Shown here in pieces: positions 1 through 9,954 of a stretch of 64,000 bases of DNA (the stretch's first letter is position 1; every line of letters starts with the position of its first letter). Under the pieces are notes generated by a model. That model saw only the letters and a list, made by a program, of their open reading frames with translations, had not been told where the DNA came from and ran no database searches. The stretch is taken from NCBI GenBank assembly GCA_016870355.1, contig VGBR01000004.1, positions 124,001-188,000 on the forward strand, given 5' to 3'. Source of the DNA: Actinomycetota bacterium. GTDB lineage: Bacteria > Actinomycetota > Acidimicrobiia > IMCC26256 > PALSA-555. A program made the translations under genes and the position numbers.

Positions 1-261
1 CGATTCATCGGCGCCAACCTGGTGTTCGGCCAATACTTCGGCAACTTGGAGAACATGCCACCGGCATTGTTCACAGTCGGCGCCGACGATCACTTCATCG
101 ACGACAACATCTTGATGGCGTCGCGTTGGGCTCGGGCCGGCAACCGCACCGAGCTGATGGTGTATCCCGAGGCACCGCATGCCTGCATCGCGATGCCTAG
201 GGTGATCGCCGATTGGCTCCCGCGGGTGCAGGGCTTCCTGCGGAGCTGCGTCGAGAGCTGA
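1..261 (+). CDS. alpha/beta hydrolase (esterase/lipase type), C-terminal part
   Basis: Only the last 86 residues are in the window; the frame is open from base 1 and ends at TGA 259-261. The fragment has the C-terminal layout of an alpha/beta hydrolase of the esterase/lipase (fold-3) group: a strand ending in GADDHFIDD, where the Asp would be the acid of the triad, and PEAPHACIAMP close to the end, where His would be the catalytic base. The nucleophile and oxyanion hole lie upstream of the window. The family hydrolyses carboxylic esters in the cytosol; the substrate cannot be inferred. It converges on the MOSC gene with one base between the stops. Confidence 0.75.
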   Translation, partial: RFIGANLVFGQYFGNLENMPPALFTVGADDHFIDDNILMASRWARAGNRTELMVYPEAPHACIAMPRVIADWLPRVQGFLRSCVES

Positions 262-262
262 G

Positions 263-817
263 CTAGCCGGCGATCTTGCGCACGGCATCGCCCGTGCGAA
301 CGGCACCACCCGTGATCACCTTCGTGTTGATGCCGCGCAGGTTCAGCTCTCGCCCGACGGGCGAGTTCACGAACCTGAGCGCGTCCTTGCCGAACCGGGC
401 GTTGAACTTCGCGCACCCTGTGTGGGGCTTCGCGCTCACCTCGAGGACCGCGTCGCCGACTACGAGCCGCGTTCCGGCCGGGAGGTTCTCGTTTCCGATG
501 TCGAAGTTCACGTACAACTGATCGCCGGCCAGGGGCCAACGTTCACGGTCGCCCGCGATCAGTGCCGCGGCACGGGCATTCATGACCGTCACCTGTGCCT
601 CGGGGTCGGCCGTGCCGTCTTCGCATCGGCTACTCCCGCGCGGCAACCAGTTGTCGCCGACCAGACCTTCAACCTCGTCGAGTCGCGCCTTTTCGAGCAC
701 CGTGCGTTCCTCGACGTCGGGTCGAGCCACGATGAGCTCGACGCGCCCGTCGTCCTTCGGCGCACCTCGCACGTCGTCGACACCGGCCTCCAGCTCGTCC
801 ACCCCGCGATGCTCCAT
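263..817 (-). CDS. MOSC domain-containing protein
   Basis: 184 residues from ATG 817. The frame is open further upstream, but that part is low in family resemblance, so the internal ATG (MEHRGVDELEAG) is preferred. The protein reads as a stand-alone MOSC domain: the stretch ending in PHTGCAKFNARFG carries the single conserved Cys of the family, followed by the RGINTKVITGG end. MOSC domains (molybdenum-cofactor sulfurase C-terminal) bind the sulfurated Mo cofactor or act in small-molecule sulfur transfer; the substrate of this one is unknown. It lies alone between a convergent esterase and a tandem alcohol dehydrogenase. A perfect 6-6-6 inverted repeat lies about 50 bases upstream of the start. 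Confidence 0.75.
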   Translation of the reverse strand: MEHRGVDELEAGVDDVRGAPKDDGRVELIVARPDVEERTVLEKARLDEVEGLVGDNWLPRGSSRCEDGTADPEAQVTVMNARAAALIAGDRERWPLAGDQLYVNFDIGNENLPAGTRLVVGDAVLEVSAKPHTGCAKFNARFGKDALRFVNSPVGRELNLRGINTKVITGGAVRTGDAVRKIAG

Positions 818-868
818 GCCGAACAGTCTGCCCGCGCTCGCGCGGCGCGCCCGGGAGGTTTCCGATGA

Positions 869-886
869 GTCAACGCGCATGTTGAC
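869..886. promoter_or_regulatory. Inverted repeat upstream of the MOSC gene
   Basis: GTCAAC and GTTGAC arms of six bases separated by GCGCAT. It is located between the alcohol dehydrogenase end (944) and the MOSC start (817), about 52 bases before the start, which is where an operator would sit. Only one copy was noticed, so an operator role is a guess. Confidence 0.3.
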
Positions 887-943
887 GCTTGAAAGGTCCC
901 GTGGGAGCATCGTTTCGTGCGGCGACCTCCGGCGCCGCGTTGG

Positions 944-2029
944 TCATGCCGAGCCGAGCACCACCACGCTGCGGGCACCCTTGCCGTCGAGCATCTCGGT
1001 GAACGCTTCGTCGATGTCATCGAGGCTGATGCGCTTGGTCACCAGCCGCTCGAGGTCCAGCAGCCCTTGCTCCTGCCACCGCACGAGGCGCGGGAAGTCG
1101 CGAAGCGGGTCGGTGGACCCGAACACGCAACCGCGGATCGTGCGGGCGTCGACCATGAGGTTGGCTGCCGAGAACGAGACCATGTCGTCGAAGGCACCGG
1201 CGCCGACGACTGTGAATGTGCCGCCTCGCCGAGCCATGTCGTAGGCCTGGCGGATCGTTGCCGAGAGCCCGACGACCTCGAACGAGTAGTCGACGCCGTG
1301 CCCACCGGTGAGCTCGCGCACCGCGGCAACCGGATCACCGCTGCTCGCGTCGACGAGATCGGTCGCGCCCGAGCCCTTCGCGTGCTCCAACCGCTCAGCG
1401 ACACGGTCGATCGCGATGATCTGCGACGCGCCGGAAAGGCGCGCGCCCTGGATGGTGGCGAGACCAACTCCGCCGCATCCGATGACGGCGACCGTCGCCC
1501 CCGCTTCGACCTGCGCGGAGTTCACGACCGAGCCGACACCCGTGACGACGCCACACCCGATCAGCGCGCCGATCTCGAGTGGAAACTCGGGATCGACCTT
1601 CACGACCGACGCCTCGGGAACGATCGTCTGCTCACCGAACGCGGCCGGGCCGAGCCCTGGGTTGATCGCATCGCTCCCCGCCTGTGCGTACGGCGTGAAC
1701 ATGTGGGTGAAGCCCTGCTCGCACAGCGTTGGTTGCCCGCGCAGGCAGTAGAAGCACTTTCGGCACGGCGCGATCGGCGCCATGATCACATGGTCGCCGG
1801 CCTTCACCGACGTCACGCCTTTCCCGACGTCCTCGACCACGCCGGCGCCCTCGTGACCGAGCACCGACGGGAAGGCGACGGGCAGCACGCCTTGCTGCAC
1901 CGAGAGGTCGGAGTGGCACACGCCGCACGCGGCGATGCGCACCTGCACCTCGTGCGCCTCCAGCGGCCGAAGCGTGAGCTCCTCGATCGGCATCTTCCCG
2001 CCCACCTCGCGCAAGACCGCGGCTTTCAC
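944..2029 (-). CDS. Zn-dependent medium-chain alcohol dehydrogenase
   Basis: 361 residues from GTG 2029. It oxidises an alcohol to aldehyde or ketone with NAD(P). Catalytic zinc ligands are visible as Cys38, His59-Glu60 and Cys159; the structural zinc lobe has Cys89, Cys92, Cys95 and Cys103 (PCRKCFYCLRGQPTLC). The nucleotide-binding Rossmann motif is GCGGVG at 184-189. The length is normal for the class-III-like group of actinobacteria. It is divergent from the lipid-transfer protein at 2088 and has a paralogue at 44683-45798. In this setting it may oxidise a side-chain hydroxyl to the aldehyde on the way to the steroid acid; that role is inferred from neighbours only. Confidence 0.88.
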   Translation of the reverse strand: MKAAVLREVGGKMPIEELTLRPLEAHEVQVRIAACGVCHSDLSVQQGVLPVAFPSVLGHEGAGVVEDVGKGVTSVKAGDHVIMAPIAPCRKCFYCLRGQPTLCEQGFTHMFTPYAQAGSDAINPGLGPAAFGEQTIVPEASVVKVDPEFPLEIGALIGCGVVTGVGSVVNSAQVEAGATVAVIGCGGVGLATIQGARLSGASQIIAIDRVAERLEHAKGSGATDLVDASSGDPVAAVRELTGGHGVDYSFEVVGLSATIRQAYDMARRGGTFTVVGAGAFDDMVSFSAANLMVDARTIRGCVFGSTDPLRDFPRLVRWQEQGLLDLERLVTKRISLDDIDEAFTEMLDGKGARSVVVLGSA

Positions 2030-2087
2030 GGGCGTCAGTCAAGCATCGGCCTGACGTCGGTGTCAGTTCGGTGTTAGGAAGCGGTCG

Positions 2088-3269
2088 ATGGAGGCTGCTG
2101 TTGCCGGGATCGGCCAGACGACCTACGCGAAGAACATGGGGCGCACCGAGCTCGACCTCGCGTGCGAGGCCATCCGGTCGGCATGCGCCGACGCCGGCCT
2201 CGACGTCGCCGCGATCGACGGCGTCGTCAGCTACCACGTTGAGCAGGTCCAAGAGCTCGACCTGATGACGGCGCTCGGCATCCCCGAGCTGCGCTACATG
2301 GCGCGGACACCGTCGGGCGGCGGAGGTGCCGCGTCGCTGCTCGGGCTCGCGGCGCTCGCCGTCGACCAGGGCGCAGCGGAGTGCGTCGTCGCGTTTCGGG
2401 CTCGCAACCGGTCGAAGACCGCGTCGTACGGCATCGACCCCAACCAGGGCGGACGCCCATGGGCCAAGGGCGGCGACCGGCTCTCCGACGCGAAGCAGTG
2501 GCACTACCCCTTCGGGGTGGCGGCGCCCGCGCACGAGTTCGCACTCATTGCCAGCCGGCACATGCACGTGTACGGCACCCGCGCCGAGCACTTCGGCATG
2601 CAGGCCGTGGCACAACGCTTCCACGCCAGCCGCAATCCCGACGCCATCATGCGCGACCCGATCACGATCGATGACTGGCATGCGTCGCGACCGATCGCCG
2701 AGCCGCTCCGCTTGTTCGACTGCTCACTCGAGAACGACGGCGCCGCGGCGGTGATCGTCACCTCGCTCGAGCGGGCGCGCGACCTCGAGCAACCGGCCGT
2801 GAAGGTGCTCTCCCAGGTGCAGTACGGCGCACCGATCCATGTGCAGCTGTGCGACTTCTTCGCCACGACCGCGGCGTTCGAGGAACGTGACGGTGGCGCC
2901 GTCACCGCAAGTCGCCGACTCTTCGGGGACGCTGGCATCACGCCGAGCGATGTCGACGTGGCGATGATGGTCGAGCCGTTCACCGTGGCAGTGCTCCTCG
3001 CGCTGGAGCAGTACGGATTCTGCGAACGCGGTGGCAGCGGACCGTTCGTCGAGAGCGGGCAGACGCTTTGGCCCGACGGCGCGCTCCCGGTGAACACGCA
3101 CGGAGGATCGACGAGCGAAGCGTTCGTGCACGGGGTCAACCACCTTCCCGAAGCCGTGCGGCAGATCCGCGGCACTGCGGTGAACCAGGTTGCCGATGCC
3201 GAGGTGGCGTTCATCTGCGGGGCGGTCAGCGACCCGTCAGGCGCTGTCCTGCTCGGAGCCGACCGATGA
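2088..3269 (+). CDS. Thiolase-like lipid-transfer protein (Ltp family)
   Basis: 393 residues, ATG 2088 with GGAAG 7-11 bases before it. It is of thiolase fold, SCP2/Ltp subgroup: it opens with AAVAGIGQTTYAK, has the glycine-rich turn PSGGGGAAS where true thiolases carry the nucleophilic Cys (absent here), and has NTHGGSTSEAFVHG near the C-terminus. Members of this subgroup in steroid catabolism act as CoA-dependent aldolases or retro-aldolases rather than thiolases, and need a DUF35 partner. That partner follows directly, with start and stop overlapping (ATGA). It differs from the Ltp2-like protein at 9955 in having Phe in place of the Tyr of the GEAYIHG motif, so activity may differ. Confidence 0.82.
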   Translation: MEAAVAGIGQTTYAKNMGRTELDLACEAIRSACADAGLDVAAIDGVVSYHVEQVQELDLMTALGIPELRYMARTPSGGGGAASLLGLAALAVDQGAAECVVAFRARNRSKTASYGIDPNQGGRPWAKGGDRLSDAKQWHYPFGVAAPAHEFALIASRHMHVYGTRAEHFGMQAVAQRFHASRNPDAIMRDPITIDDWHASRPIAEPLRLFDCSLENDGAAAVIVTSLERARDLEQPAVKVLSQVQYGAPIHVQLCDFFATTAAFEERDGGAVTASRRLFGDAGITPSDVDVAMMVEPFTVAVLLALEQYGFCERGGSGPFVESGQTLWPDGALPVNTHGGSTSEAFVHGVNHLPEAVRQIRGTAVNQVADAEVAFICGAVSDPSGAVLLGADR

Positions 3270-3679
3270 GCGCTCCCTACCCGCGCCCGGCCCCCATCGG
3301 GGCCCACGACGCCCGCTTCTGGTCCTTCGCCGCCCAAGGCGAGCTCCGGATCCAGCGCTGCGCGGACTGCGGCGTGCACCGACACCCGCCACGACCGCTG
3401 TGTGCGGCATGTGGCTCGACCGCCGTCGAATGGGTCGCGGCGTCAGGTCGGGGCGAGATCTGGGCGCGCACGGTCATCCATCCGCCGACGCTGCCGGCGT
3501 TCACGGAGCGGACGCCCTACTGCGCCGTCGTCGTGCGTCTGGACGAGGGCGTGTTCATGGTGAGCACGATCGTCGATCGCAATCCGGACGACGTCGTCGT
3601 GGCCGCGCCCGTCGAGCTGGTGCTCACCGAGGTCGAGCGGGACCTCGTGCTCCCGCTCGCTCGGGTGGTCGACGCGTAG
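3266..3679 (+). CDS. DUF35 OB-fold / zinc-ribbon protein
   Basis: 137 residues. The ATG at 3266 overlaps the stop of the upstream thiolase-like gene by four bases, so the two are translationally coupled. An N-terminal helix (HDARFWSFAAQGELRIQRC) is followed by a rubredoxin-like zinc ribbon with Cys32, Cys35, Cys46 and Cys49, and an OB-fold of about 80 residues. DUF35 proteins pair with thiolase-like Ltp proteins, and in the steroid aldolase Ltp2 the DUF35 domain is needed for a stable complex. Here it is most simply the subunit of the 2088-3269 protein. It is the stand-alone counterpart of the C-terminal half of the ChsH2-like protein at 12705-13670. Confidence 0.85.
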   Translation: MSAPYPRPAPIGAHDARFWSFAAQGELRIQRCADCGVHRHPPRPLCAACGSTAVEWVAASGRGEIWARTVIHPPTLPAFTERTPYCAVVVRLDEGVFMVSTIVDRNPDDVVVAAPVELVLTEVERDLVLPLARVVDA

Positions 3680-3684
3680 CCCCT

Positions 3685-4512
3685 CTATTGCGCGTTGAGC
3701 TCGTCGATGATCGAGGTGAGATCCTGCTCTCCGTCGCGGGTCTGACCGCCGAGATCCAAGAACCGCCGCATGCGGGCATGCGCTTCCTTGCCGAGTGACG
3801 ATCGGAACTGGTCGGCCTCGATCGCGAACCCGAGGTCCCTGTCTTCCTCGGCGGCGTTCACGGCAGCTTTCGCACCAGCCACCACGGCTGGCGGCATCGC
3901 CGCGATTCGCCACGCCAACCGCCGCACCGTGGGCAAGAGCTCGTCGTCGGCGACGACCCGATTGACGTAGCCGATCGCGGCGGCCTCGTCACCGGTCACG
4001 TCACCGCACCCGAGGACGATCTCCAGCGCCCGCGCGCGGCCGACCAGTCTCGTGAGGCGTTGCGTGCCGCCGGCGCCGGGGATGATGCCCAGCACCACCT
4101 CTGGCTGCGCGAGGCGCGCCGATTGGCTGGCGATCCGGAGGTCGCAGGCAAGCGCGATCTCCGAGCCTCCCCCGCGCGCGATCCCACCGATCGCGGCGAT
4201 CGACACCTTCGGCATGGTCCGCAGACGCTCGAGCAAGAGGTTGACGGGCGCCGGCTCTCCCGGGGTTCCCTGCGCGTCCGCGGGCAAGTCGATGATCATC
4301 TCGACGTCGGCGTGCGCGATGAAATAGTCGGGGTCCGCACTGGCGAGCACGAGGACCCGCACGCCGTCATCGGCTTCGATCCCGCCGATGAGCTGGACGA
4401 GGTCAGCGGTGAACGAGCGATCCCAGAGGTTCATGGGCGGGTGATGGACCGTCGCCCACGCGACCCCTCGTTCGAGAGTGACCTCGATCGTCGTGAGCTG
4501 GTCGTAGCCCAT
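3685..4512 (-). CDS. Enoyl-CoA hydratase/isomerase (crotonase family)
   Basis: 275 residues from ATG 4512. It has the crotonase fold. The oxyanion-hole segment GGIARGGGSEIALACD and the second segment QPEVVLGIIPGAGGTQRL each carry an acidic residue (Glu118 and Glu138) at the positions of the two catalytic glutamates of enoyl-CoA hydratase, so hydration of a trans-2-enoyl-CoA is plausible. A C-terminal helical part (FRSSLGKEAHARMRRFLDLGG) is typical of the family. It lies three bases downstream of the SDR at 4516-5307 in the same direction and forms an operon with it. It converges with the DUF35 gene. The natural substrate is not determined by the sequence. Confidence 0.85.
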   Translation of the reverse strand: MGYDQLTTIEVTLERGVAWATVHHPPMNLWDRSFTADLVQLIGGIEADDGVRVLVLASADPDYFIAHADVEMIIDLPADAQGTPGEPAPVNLLLERLRTMPKVSIAAIGGIARGGGSEIALACDLRIASQSARLAQPEVVLGIIPGAGGTQRLTRLVGRARALEIVLGCGDVTGDEAAAIGYVNRVVADDELLPTVRRLAWRIAAMPPAVVAGAKAAVNAAEEDRDLGFAIEADQFRSSLGKEAHARMRRFLDLGGQTRDGEQDLTSIIDELNAQ

Positions 4513-4515
4513 GCG

Positions 4516-6757
<2,242 letters not shown>

Positions 6758-6822
6758 GCGGCCGATCCCAAGTGCGTCAGGACTCAGCGCAGTAACCTCG
6801 ACAGCGGCGAGAGGATTTCGAC

Positions 6823-7320
6823 ATGGCCAGCGACGGTGACGGTCGCAAGTGGTGGCCCATCCCGCTGGCGATCCTGCTGGCCGGCGTCGTGATCGGCGCG
6901 GGCATCGCGATCGGGAGCGGGGGTGGGGACAACGATGAGACGGCGAGCACCTCGACGTCCACCAGCACCACGATCGCGACGGCGCCCAGCGGTGGGAGCG
7001 GAGGCGGGGGCGGCTCTGCGCAACCGTCGCCCAGCATCGATTCGTTCGGCTTCGCCGAGAACCCGTACGTGTGTGGTCACCAGATCCAACAGGACACGAT
7101 CTCCTTGCCGATCAGCTGGGCGACCAGCAATGCCACCGCGGTGACCCTGGGGGCACCGGGGAGCAATCAGCAGGTCGAGGTGGACGGCACCCGGAACGTT
7201 GACGTGCAGTGCCCAGAGATCAACGCAACGAATACCTTGACCTACACGCTCACCGCGAGCCGGCCGGGCGCACCCGATGCGACCAGCTCGACCACGCTCA
7301 CGATCAGCACCGACGACTAG
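6823..7320 (+). CDS. Membrane-anchored Ig-like protein with Ser/Thr linker (paralogue 1)
   Basis: 165 residues, ATG 6823 with GAGAGG upstream. I do not recognise a named family. The N-terminus (DGDGRKWWPIPLAILLAG) leads into one membrane helix of about 20 residues, followed by an acidic patch, a low-complexity Thr/Ser then Gly-rich linker, and a roughly 90-residue beta-rich domain. The domain has the Cys...Trp...Cys spacing of an Ig-like sandwich (YVCGHQ, ISWAT, VQCPE) and ends TYTLTASRPG. It is most likely a surface protein, anchored by the N-terminal helix with the domain outside. The gene 12 bases downstream is a tandem duplicate sharing the KWWPIPLAILLAG segment. Function unknown. Confidence 0.7.
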   Translation: MASDGDGRKWWPIPLAILLAGVVIGAGIAIGSGGGDNDETASTSTSTSTTIATAPSGGSGGGGGSAQPSPSIDSFGFAENPYVCGHQIQQDTISLPISWATSNATAVTLGAPGSNQQVEVDGTRNVDVQCPEINATNTLTYTLTASRPGAPDATSSTTLTISTDD

Positions 7321-7331
7321 AGGAGAACACG

Positions 7332-7970
7332 ATGAGCGGGACCGACGAGACCCAAGCCATGGGCGGCGCTGACCAGACGATGGCGGGTGGTGACCCTCCC
7401 GCGCAGGGCGGCGGCGGTGGTCACGACGACGATGACGGCGACGGTCGCAAGTGGTGGCCCATCCCGCTGGCGATCCTGCTCGCAGGCCTGGTGATCGGCG
7501 GCGGCATCGCGATCGCCGGCGGTGGCGGTGACGACAAGAAGGAAGCGACGGACGACACCACCACGTCCACCTCGACCTCGGCGTCGACTTCGACGAGCAC
7601 GACGTCCACCACCTTGGCCCCCCCGACCTCGAACGGAACGCAACCGCCTAGCGACGACCCGAAGATCGATTCGCTCTCGACCGGGGAGCCAGGCACCGTC
7701 ACCTGTACGAAGGATTATCCGCCGCCCATGTTCGACTCACCAACTGACCCCTACGAGTTCACGGTGTCGTGGAGCACCACTAACGCGACCCAGACCGTGC
7801 TCTCGGTCGACGGTCCCGGCCCGTACGGCACCTTCGGACCAGCAGGATCAGCAAGCTTCTCGTATGGGTGCTTAGGTTCGCAGACCCACACCTATCTGGT
7901 CACCGCGAAGGGGCCAAACGGTCCAGACGTGCAGAAGCAGGTGTCGATCACCATCAACCAGGGCCCGTAG
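7332..7970 (+). CDS. Membrane-anchored Ig-like protein with Ser/Thr linker (paralogue 2)
   Basis: 212 residues; ATG 7332 has a strong AGGAGA six bases upstream, which rules out the longer open frame. An N-terminal Gly/Asp-rich cytoplasmic segment (about 38 residues) is followed by the same GRKWWPIPLAILLAG membrane helix as in the upstream gene, a Lys/Asp patch, a long Thr/Ser linker, and a beta-rich domain with Cys (VTCTK), Trp (FTVSWSTTNATQT) and Cys (YGCLG), ending HTYLVTAKGPNG. It is probably co-transcribed with paralogue 1. The extracellular domain resembles Ig/PKD-like sandwiches, but no enzymatic motif is visible. Function unknown. Confidence 0.7.
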   Translation: MSGTDETQAMGGADQTMAGGDPPAQGGGGGHDDDDGDGRKWWPIPLAILLAGLVIGGGIAIAGGGGDDKKEATDDTTTSTSTSASTSTSTTSTTLAPPTSNGTQPPSDDPKIDSLSTGEPGTVTCTKDYPPPMFDSPTDPYEFTVSWSTTNATQTVLSVDGPGPYGTFGPAGSASFSYGCLGSQTHTYLVTAKGPNGPDVQKQVSITINQGP

Positions 7971-7991
7971 CCCGGTCGAGCGGATCACAAG

Positions 7992-8027
7992 GGTCATCCC
8001 GCCTTCGCTCGGAAGTGCGGGATGACC
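7992..8027. terminator. Terminator-like hairpin between convergent genes
   Basis: Arms GGTCATCCCGC (7992-8002) and GCGGGATGACC (8017-8027) are perfectly complementary over 11 bases, with a 14-base loop that contains a CTTC/GAAG inner stem. It covers the 3' end of the LLM gene, 22 bases after the stop of the convergent gene, and could act in both directions. There is no U-tract. Confidence 0.45.
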
Positions 8028-9133
8028 TTCTCACCCCAGGCGCGGATCGTGTCCATGCACGCCTGTTGGGGCACGGTGCCCATCTGGATCAGGCACATGA
8101 CCTCGTCGGCGCCGGCTTCTTCGAGCCGTTCGGCGTAGGCGATCGCGTCACGCCAGTCGCCGTAGGCGTGCTCGACGAGGTTGAACGTGAAGGTGCTGTT
8201 CGGCCCGACCGGGATCTTCGCCTCGTGCAGTCGCGCCACCATCCGCTCCGCCGACCCTTCGATCTCGGCGCGTTGGTCGTCGTCTTCGGTGCCTGGGTTC
8301 GGCGGCGGACCGCTGCCGTACCAGTGCGCGATCGCCTCGGCGAAGAACCGCTGCCCGCGGGCGCCGACCTTGAACGCATCATCCTTGTCGTCGAGCACGA
8401 TCGTCGGGCACAGTGCCGAGAAGTGGTTGTTGACTTCTGAGGACACGAAGCGCTTCCCGGTGCGGGCCGCGATCGTGTCGTCGTAGATCGTTCGTAGTGC
8501 GGCGATGTCCTCCGGACCCGAGAACCCGAGCACCAAGGATCCGATCCCGTACTCGGCTGCGAGCGCGACGGTGTCGTTCTTGGTGCACGCGAGGTACAGC
8601 GGCGGGTGCGGCAGCTGCACGGGTCTCGGGAGGATCGGATGGGGCGCGACCTGCAGCAGCTCACCGTGCCACTCGAAGTCTTCGCCACCGTCCGGGCCAC
8701 GCCACATGTTCCCGATCATGCGCAACGCCTCTTCGACCTCGGAGTACGTACGATCGGGATCGACTCCCATCGCCGACATCTCCTGGAGCGTGGCCCCGCG
8801 ACCGGCCCCCAGGTCGAGACGCCCGCCGGAGAGGTTGTCGAGCATCGCGGCCCGCTCTGCGGCACGGATCGGGTGGTTGTAGTTGAACGGCATGCACACC
8901 ACGCCGTGCCCGATGCGGATGCGCGAGGTGCGCGCCGCGACCCACGACAGGAAGACCTCGGGCGCGCTCATGTGCGCGTACCAACGGAGGCAGTGGTGCT
9001 CGACGGCCCACACCCGGTCGAAGCCCATCTCCTCGGCGAACACCGCCTGATCCACGCAGTCCGCGAGCACCTGTCGCTCGTTGGCCGCGCTCGCATCGGC
9101 CATCTGGGCCTCGAAGATCATCGAGAACTGCAC
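7994..9133 (-). CDS. LLM-class flavin-dependent oxidoreductase
   Basis: 379 residues from GTG 9133 (reading V-Q-F-S-M-I-F-E-A-Q, the usual N-terminus of this family); the longer open frame upstream is not family-like. Luciferase-like TIM-barrel monooxygenase using FMN or F420. Family signatures are visible: WAVEHHCLRWYAH, IRIGHGVVCMPFNYNHPIR, and the LSGGRLDLGAGRG phosphate-binding loop. It is homologous to the LLM gene at 31940-33052. Relatives occur in actinobacterial steroid loci, but their reactions are mostly unknown. It sits between membrane-anchored surface protein genes and is convergent with them. Confidence 0.85.
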   Translation of the reverse strand: MQFSMIFEAQMADASAANERQVLADCVDQAVFAEEMGFDRVWAVEHHCLRWYAHMSAPEVFLSWVAARTSRIRIGHGVVCMPFNYNHPIRAAERAAMLDNLSGGRLDLGAGRGATLQEMSAMGVDPDRTYSEVEEALRMIGNMWRGPDGGEDFEWHGELLQVAPHPILPRPVQLPHPPLYLACTKNDTVALAAEYGIGSLVLGFSGPEDIAALRTIYDDTIAARTGKRFVSSEVNNHFSALCPTIVLDDKDDAFKVGARGQRFFAEAIAHWYGSGPPPNPGTEDDDQRAEIEGSAERMVARLHEAKIPVGPNSTFTFNLVEHAYGDWRDAIAYAERLEEAGADEVMCLIQMGTVPQQACMDTIRAWGEKVIPHFRAKAG

Positions 9134-9344
9134 CGCCCGACCGTAGCGAGTCAGAACCCGAACGCGCCCTCTCTCGTTCGTTCGGGTGATGGACGTCCGG
9201 CGGGTACCCACGCGTTTGGTTGCGGGAGTGGCGATCGTGGCGGAGTCGCGTGCACGGAAGGCCCAGCCCGAGCCAGCCGATCCACGGTGATGTTCGTGCC
9301 ATGTGGGCTCGGCGCGGCCGCGCCGAGCCCGTAGCACGGTTGAC

Positions 9345-9863
9345 TCAGGGACCTTCGTCCTCGTCTTCTTGCTGCTGTGGCTGCACGTTCCGGGCCGGCA
9401 GCGTCAGCGACGACGTCGCCGTGCGTCCACCCGAGCCGTACGCGGTCAGCGTGTAGGTGTGCGGCGCGCTCAGGCAGTCGAAGCCAAGGCTGCCCTCACC
9501 GTCGGGCGGGAGGTTGTCGCCGCCGCTCGTGATGGCGACCCGCACCGCGTCGGTGGTGTCCCAGACGACACTGAAGTTCTGCTGATTGCCGTTGTGACAG
9601 TCGACGTCGTCATTTCCCGAAAGCGTGGCGAAGCTCACGACCGATGGCTGTGGTCCGGTCGGCCCGCCGCCGCCGCCACCGGAGCCACCGGAGCCACCGG
9701 AGCCGCCACCGTCACCCGAAGACGCGAGCGTCGTCGTCGTGGTGGTCGTGTCCGGGCCCGCCTCGTCTTCGTCGCCGCCACCGCCAACTGCGATCGCGAC
9801 GCCGCCCACGAGGAGAATCGCGGCCACGCAGGCGCCCGCGATGATGCCCGTCTGCTTGTTCAA
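9345..9863 (-). CDS. Membrane-anchored Ig-like protein with Thr/Gly linker (paralogue 3)
   Basis: 172 residues from ATG 9863. The N-terminal MNKQTGIIAGACVAAILLVG is one membrane helix or uncleaved signal anchor. It is followed by an Asp/Glu patch, a run of Thr, Ser and Gly-rich linker, then a beta-rich domain with the same Cys...Trp...Cys pattern as the two genes at 6.8-8.0 kb (VDCHN, SVVWDTTDAV, FDCLS) and the HTYTLTAYGSGG end. The C-terminus has a Gln/Glu/Asp tail. Thus it is a diverged third member of the local family on the opposite strand. Function unknown; no partner is evident. Confidence 0.7.
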   Translation of the reverse strand: MNKQTGIIAGACVAAILLVGGVAIAVGGGGDEDEAGPDTTTTTTTLASSGDGGGSGGSGGSGGGGGGPTGPQPSVVSFATLSGNDDVDCHNGNQQNFSVVWDTTDAVRVAITSGGDNLPPDGEGSLGFDCLSAPHTYTLTAYGSGGRTATSSLTLPARNVQPQQQEDEDEGP

Positions 9864-9954
9864 GGTGTTTCCCCCTCTTTGCTCAACACCAGCTCCGCAT
9901 CCGAGCCGAGCCTAACCACCACGGCCCGTGGCCGAGTTGCAACCCGGAGTGCCG

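Noticed and set aside
2050-2066. CCTGACGTCGGTGTCAG as a fifth second-type operator
   Set aside because: Only the left arm fits; the right arm is shifted by one base and lacks the final G, unlike the four perfect sites.
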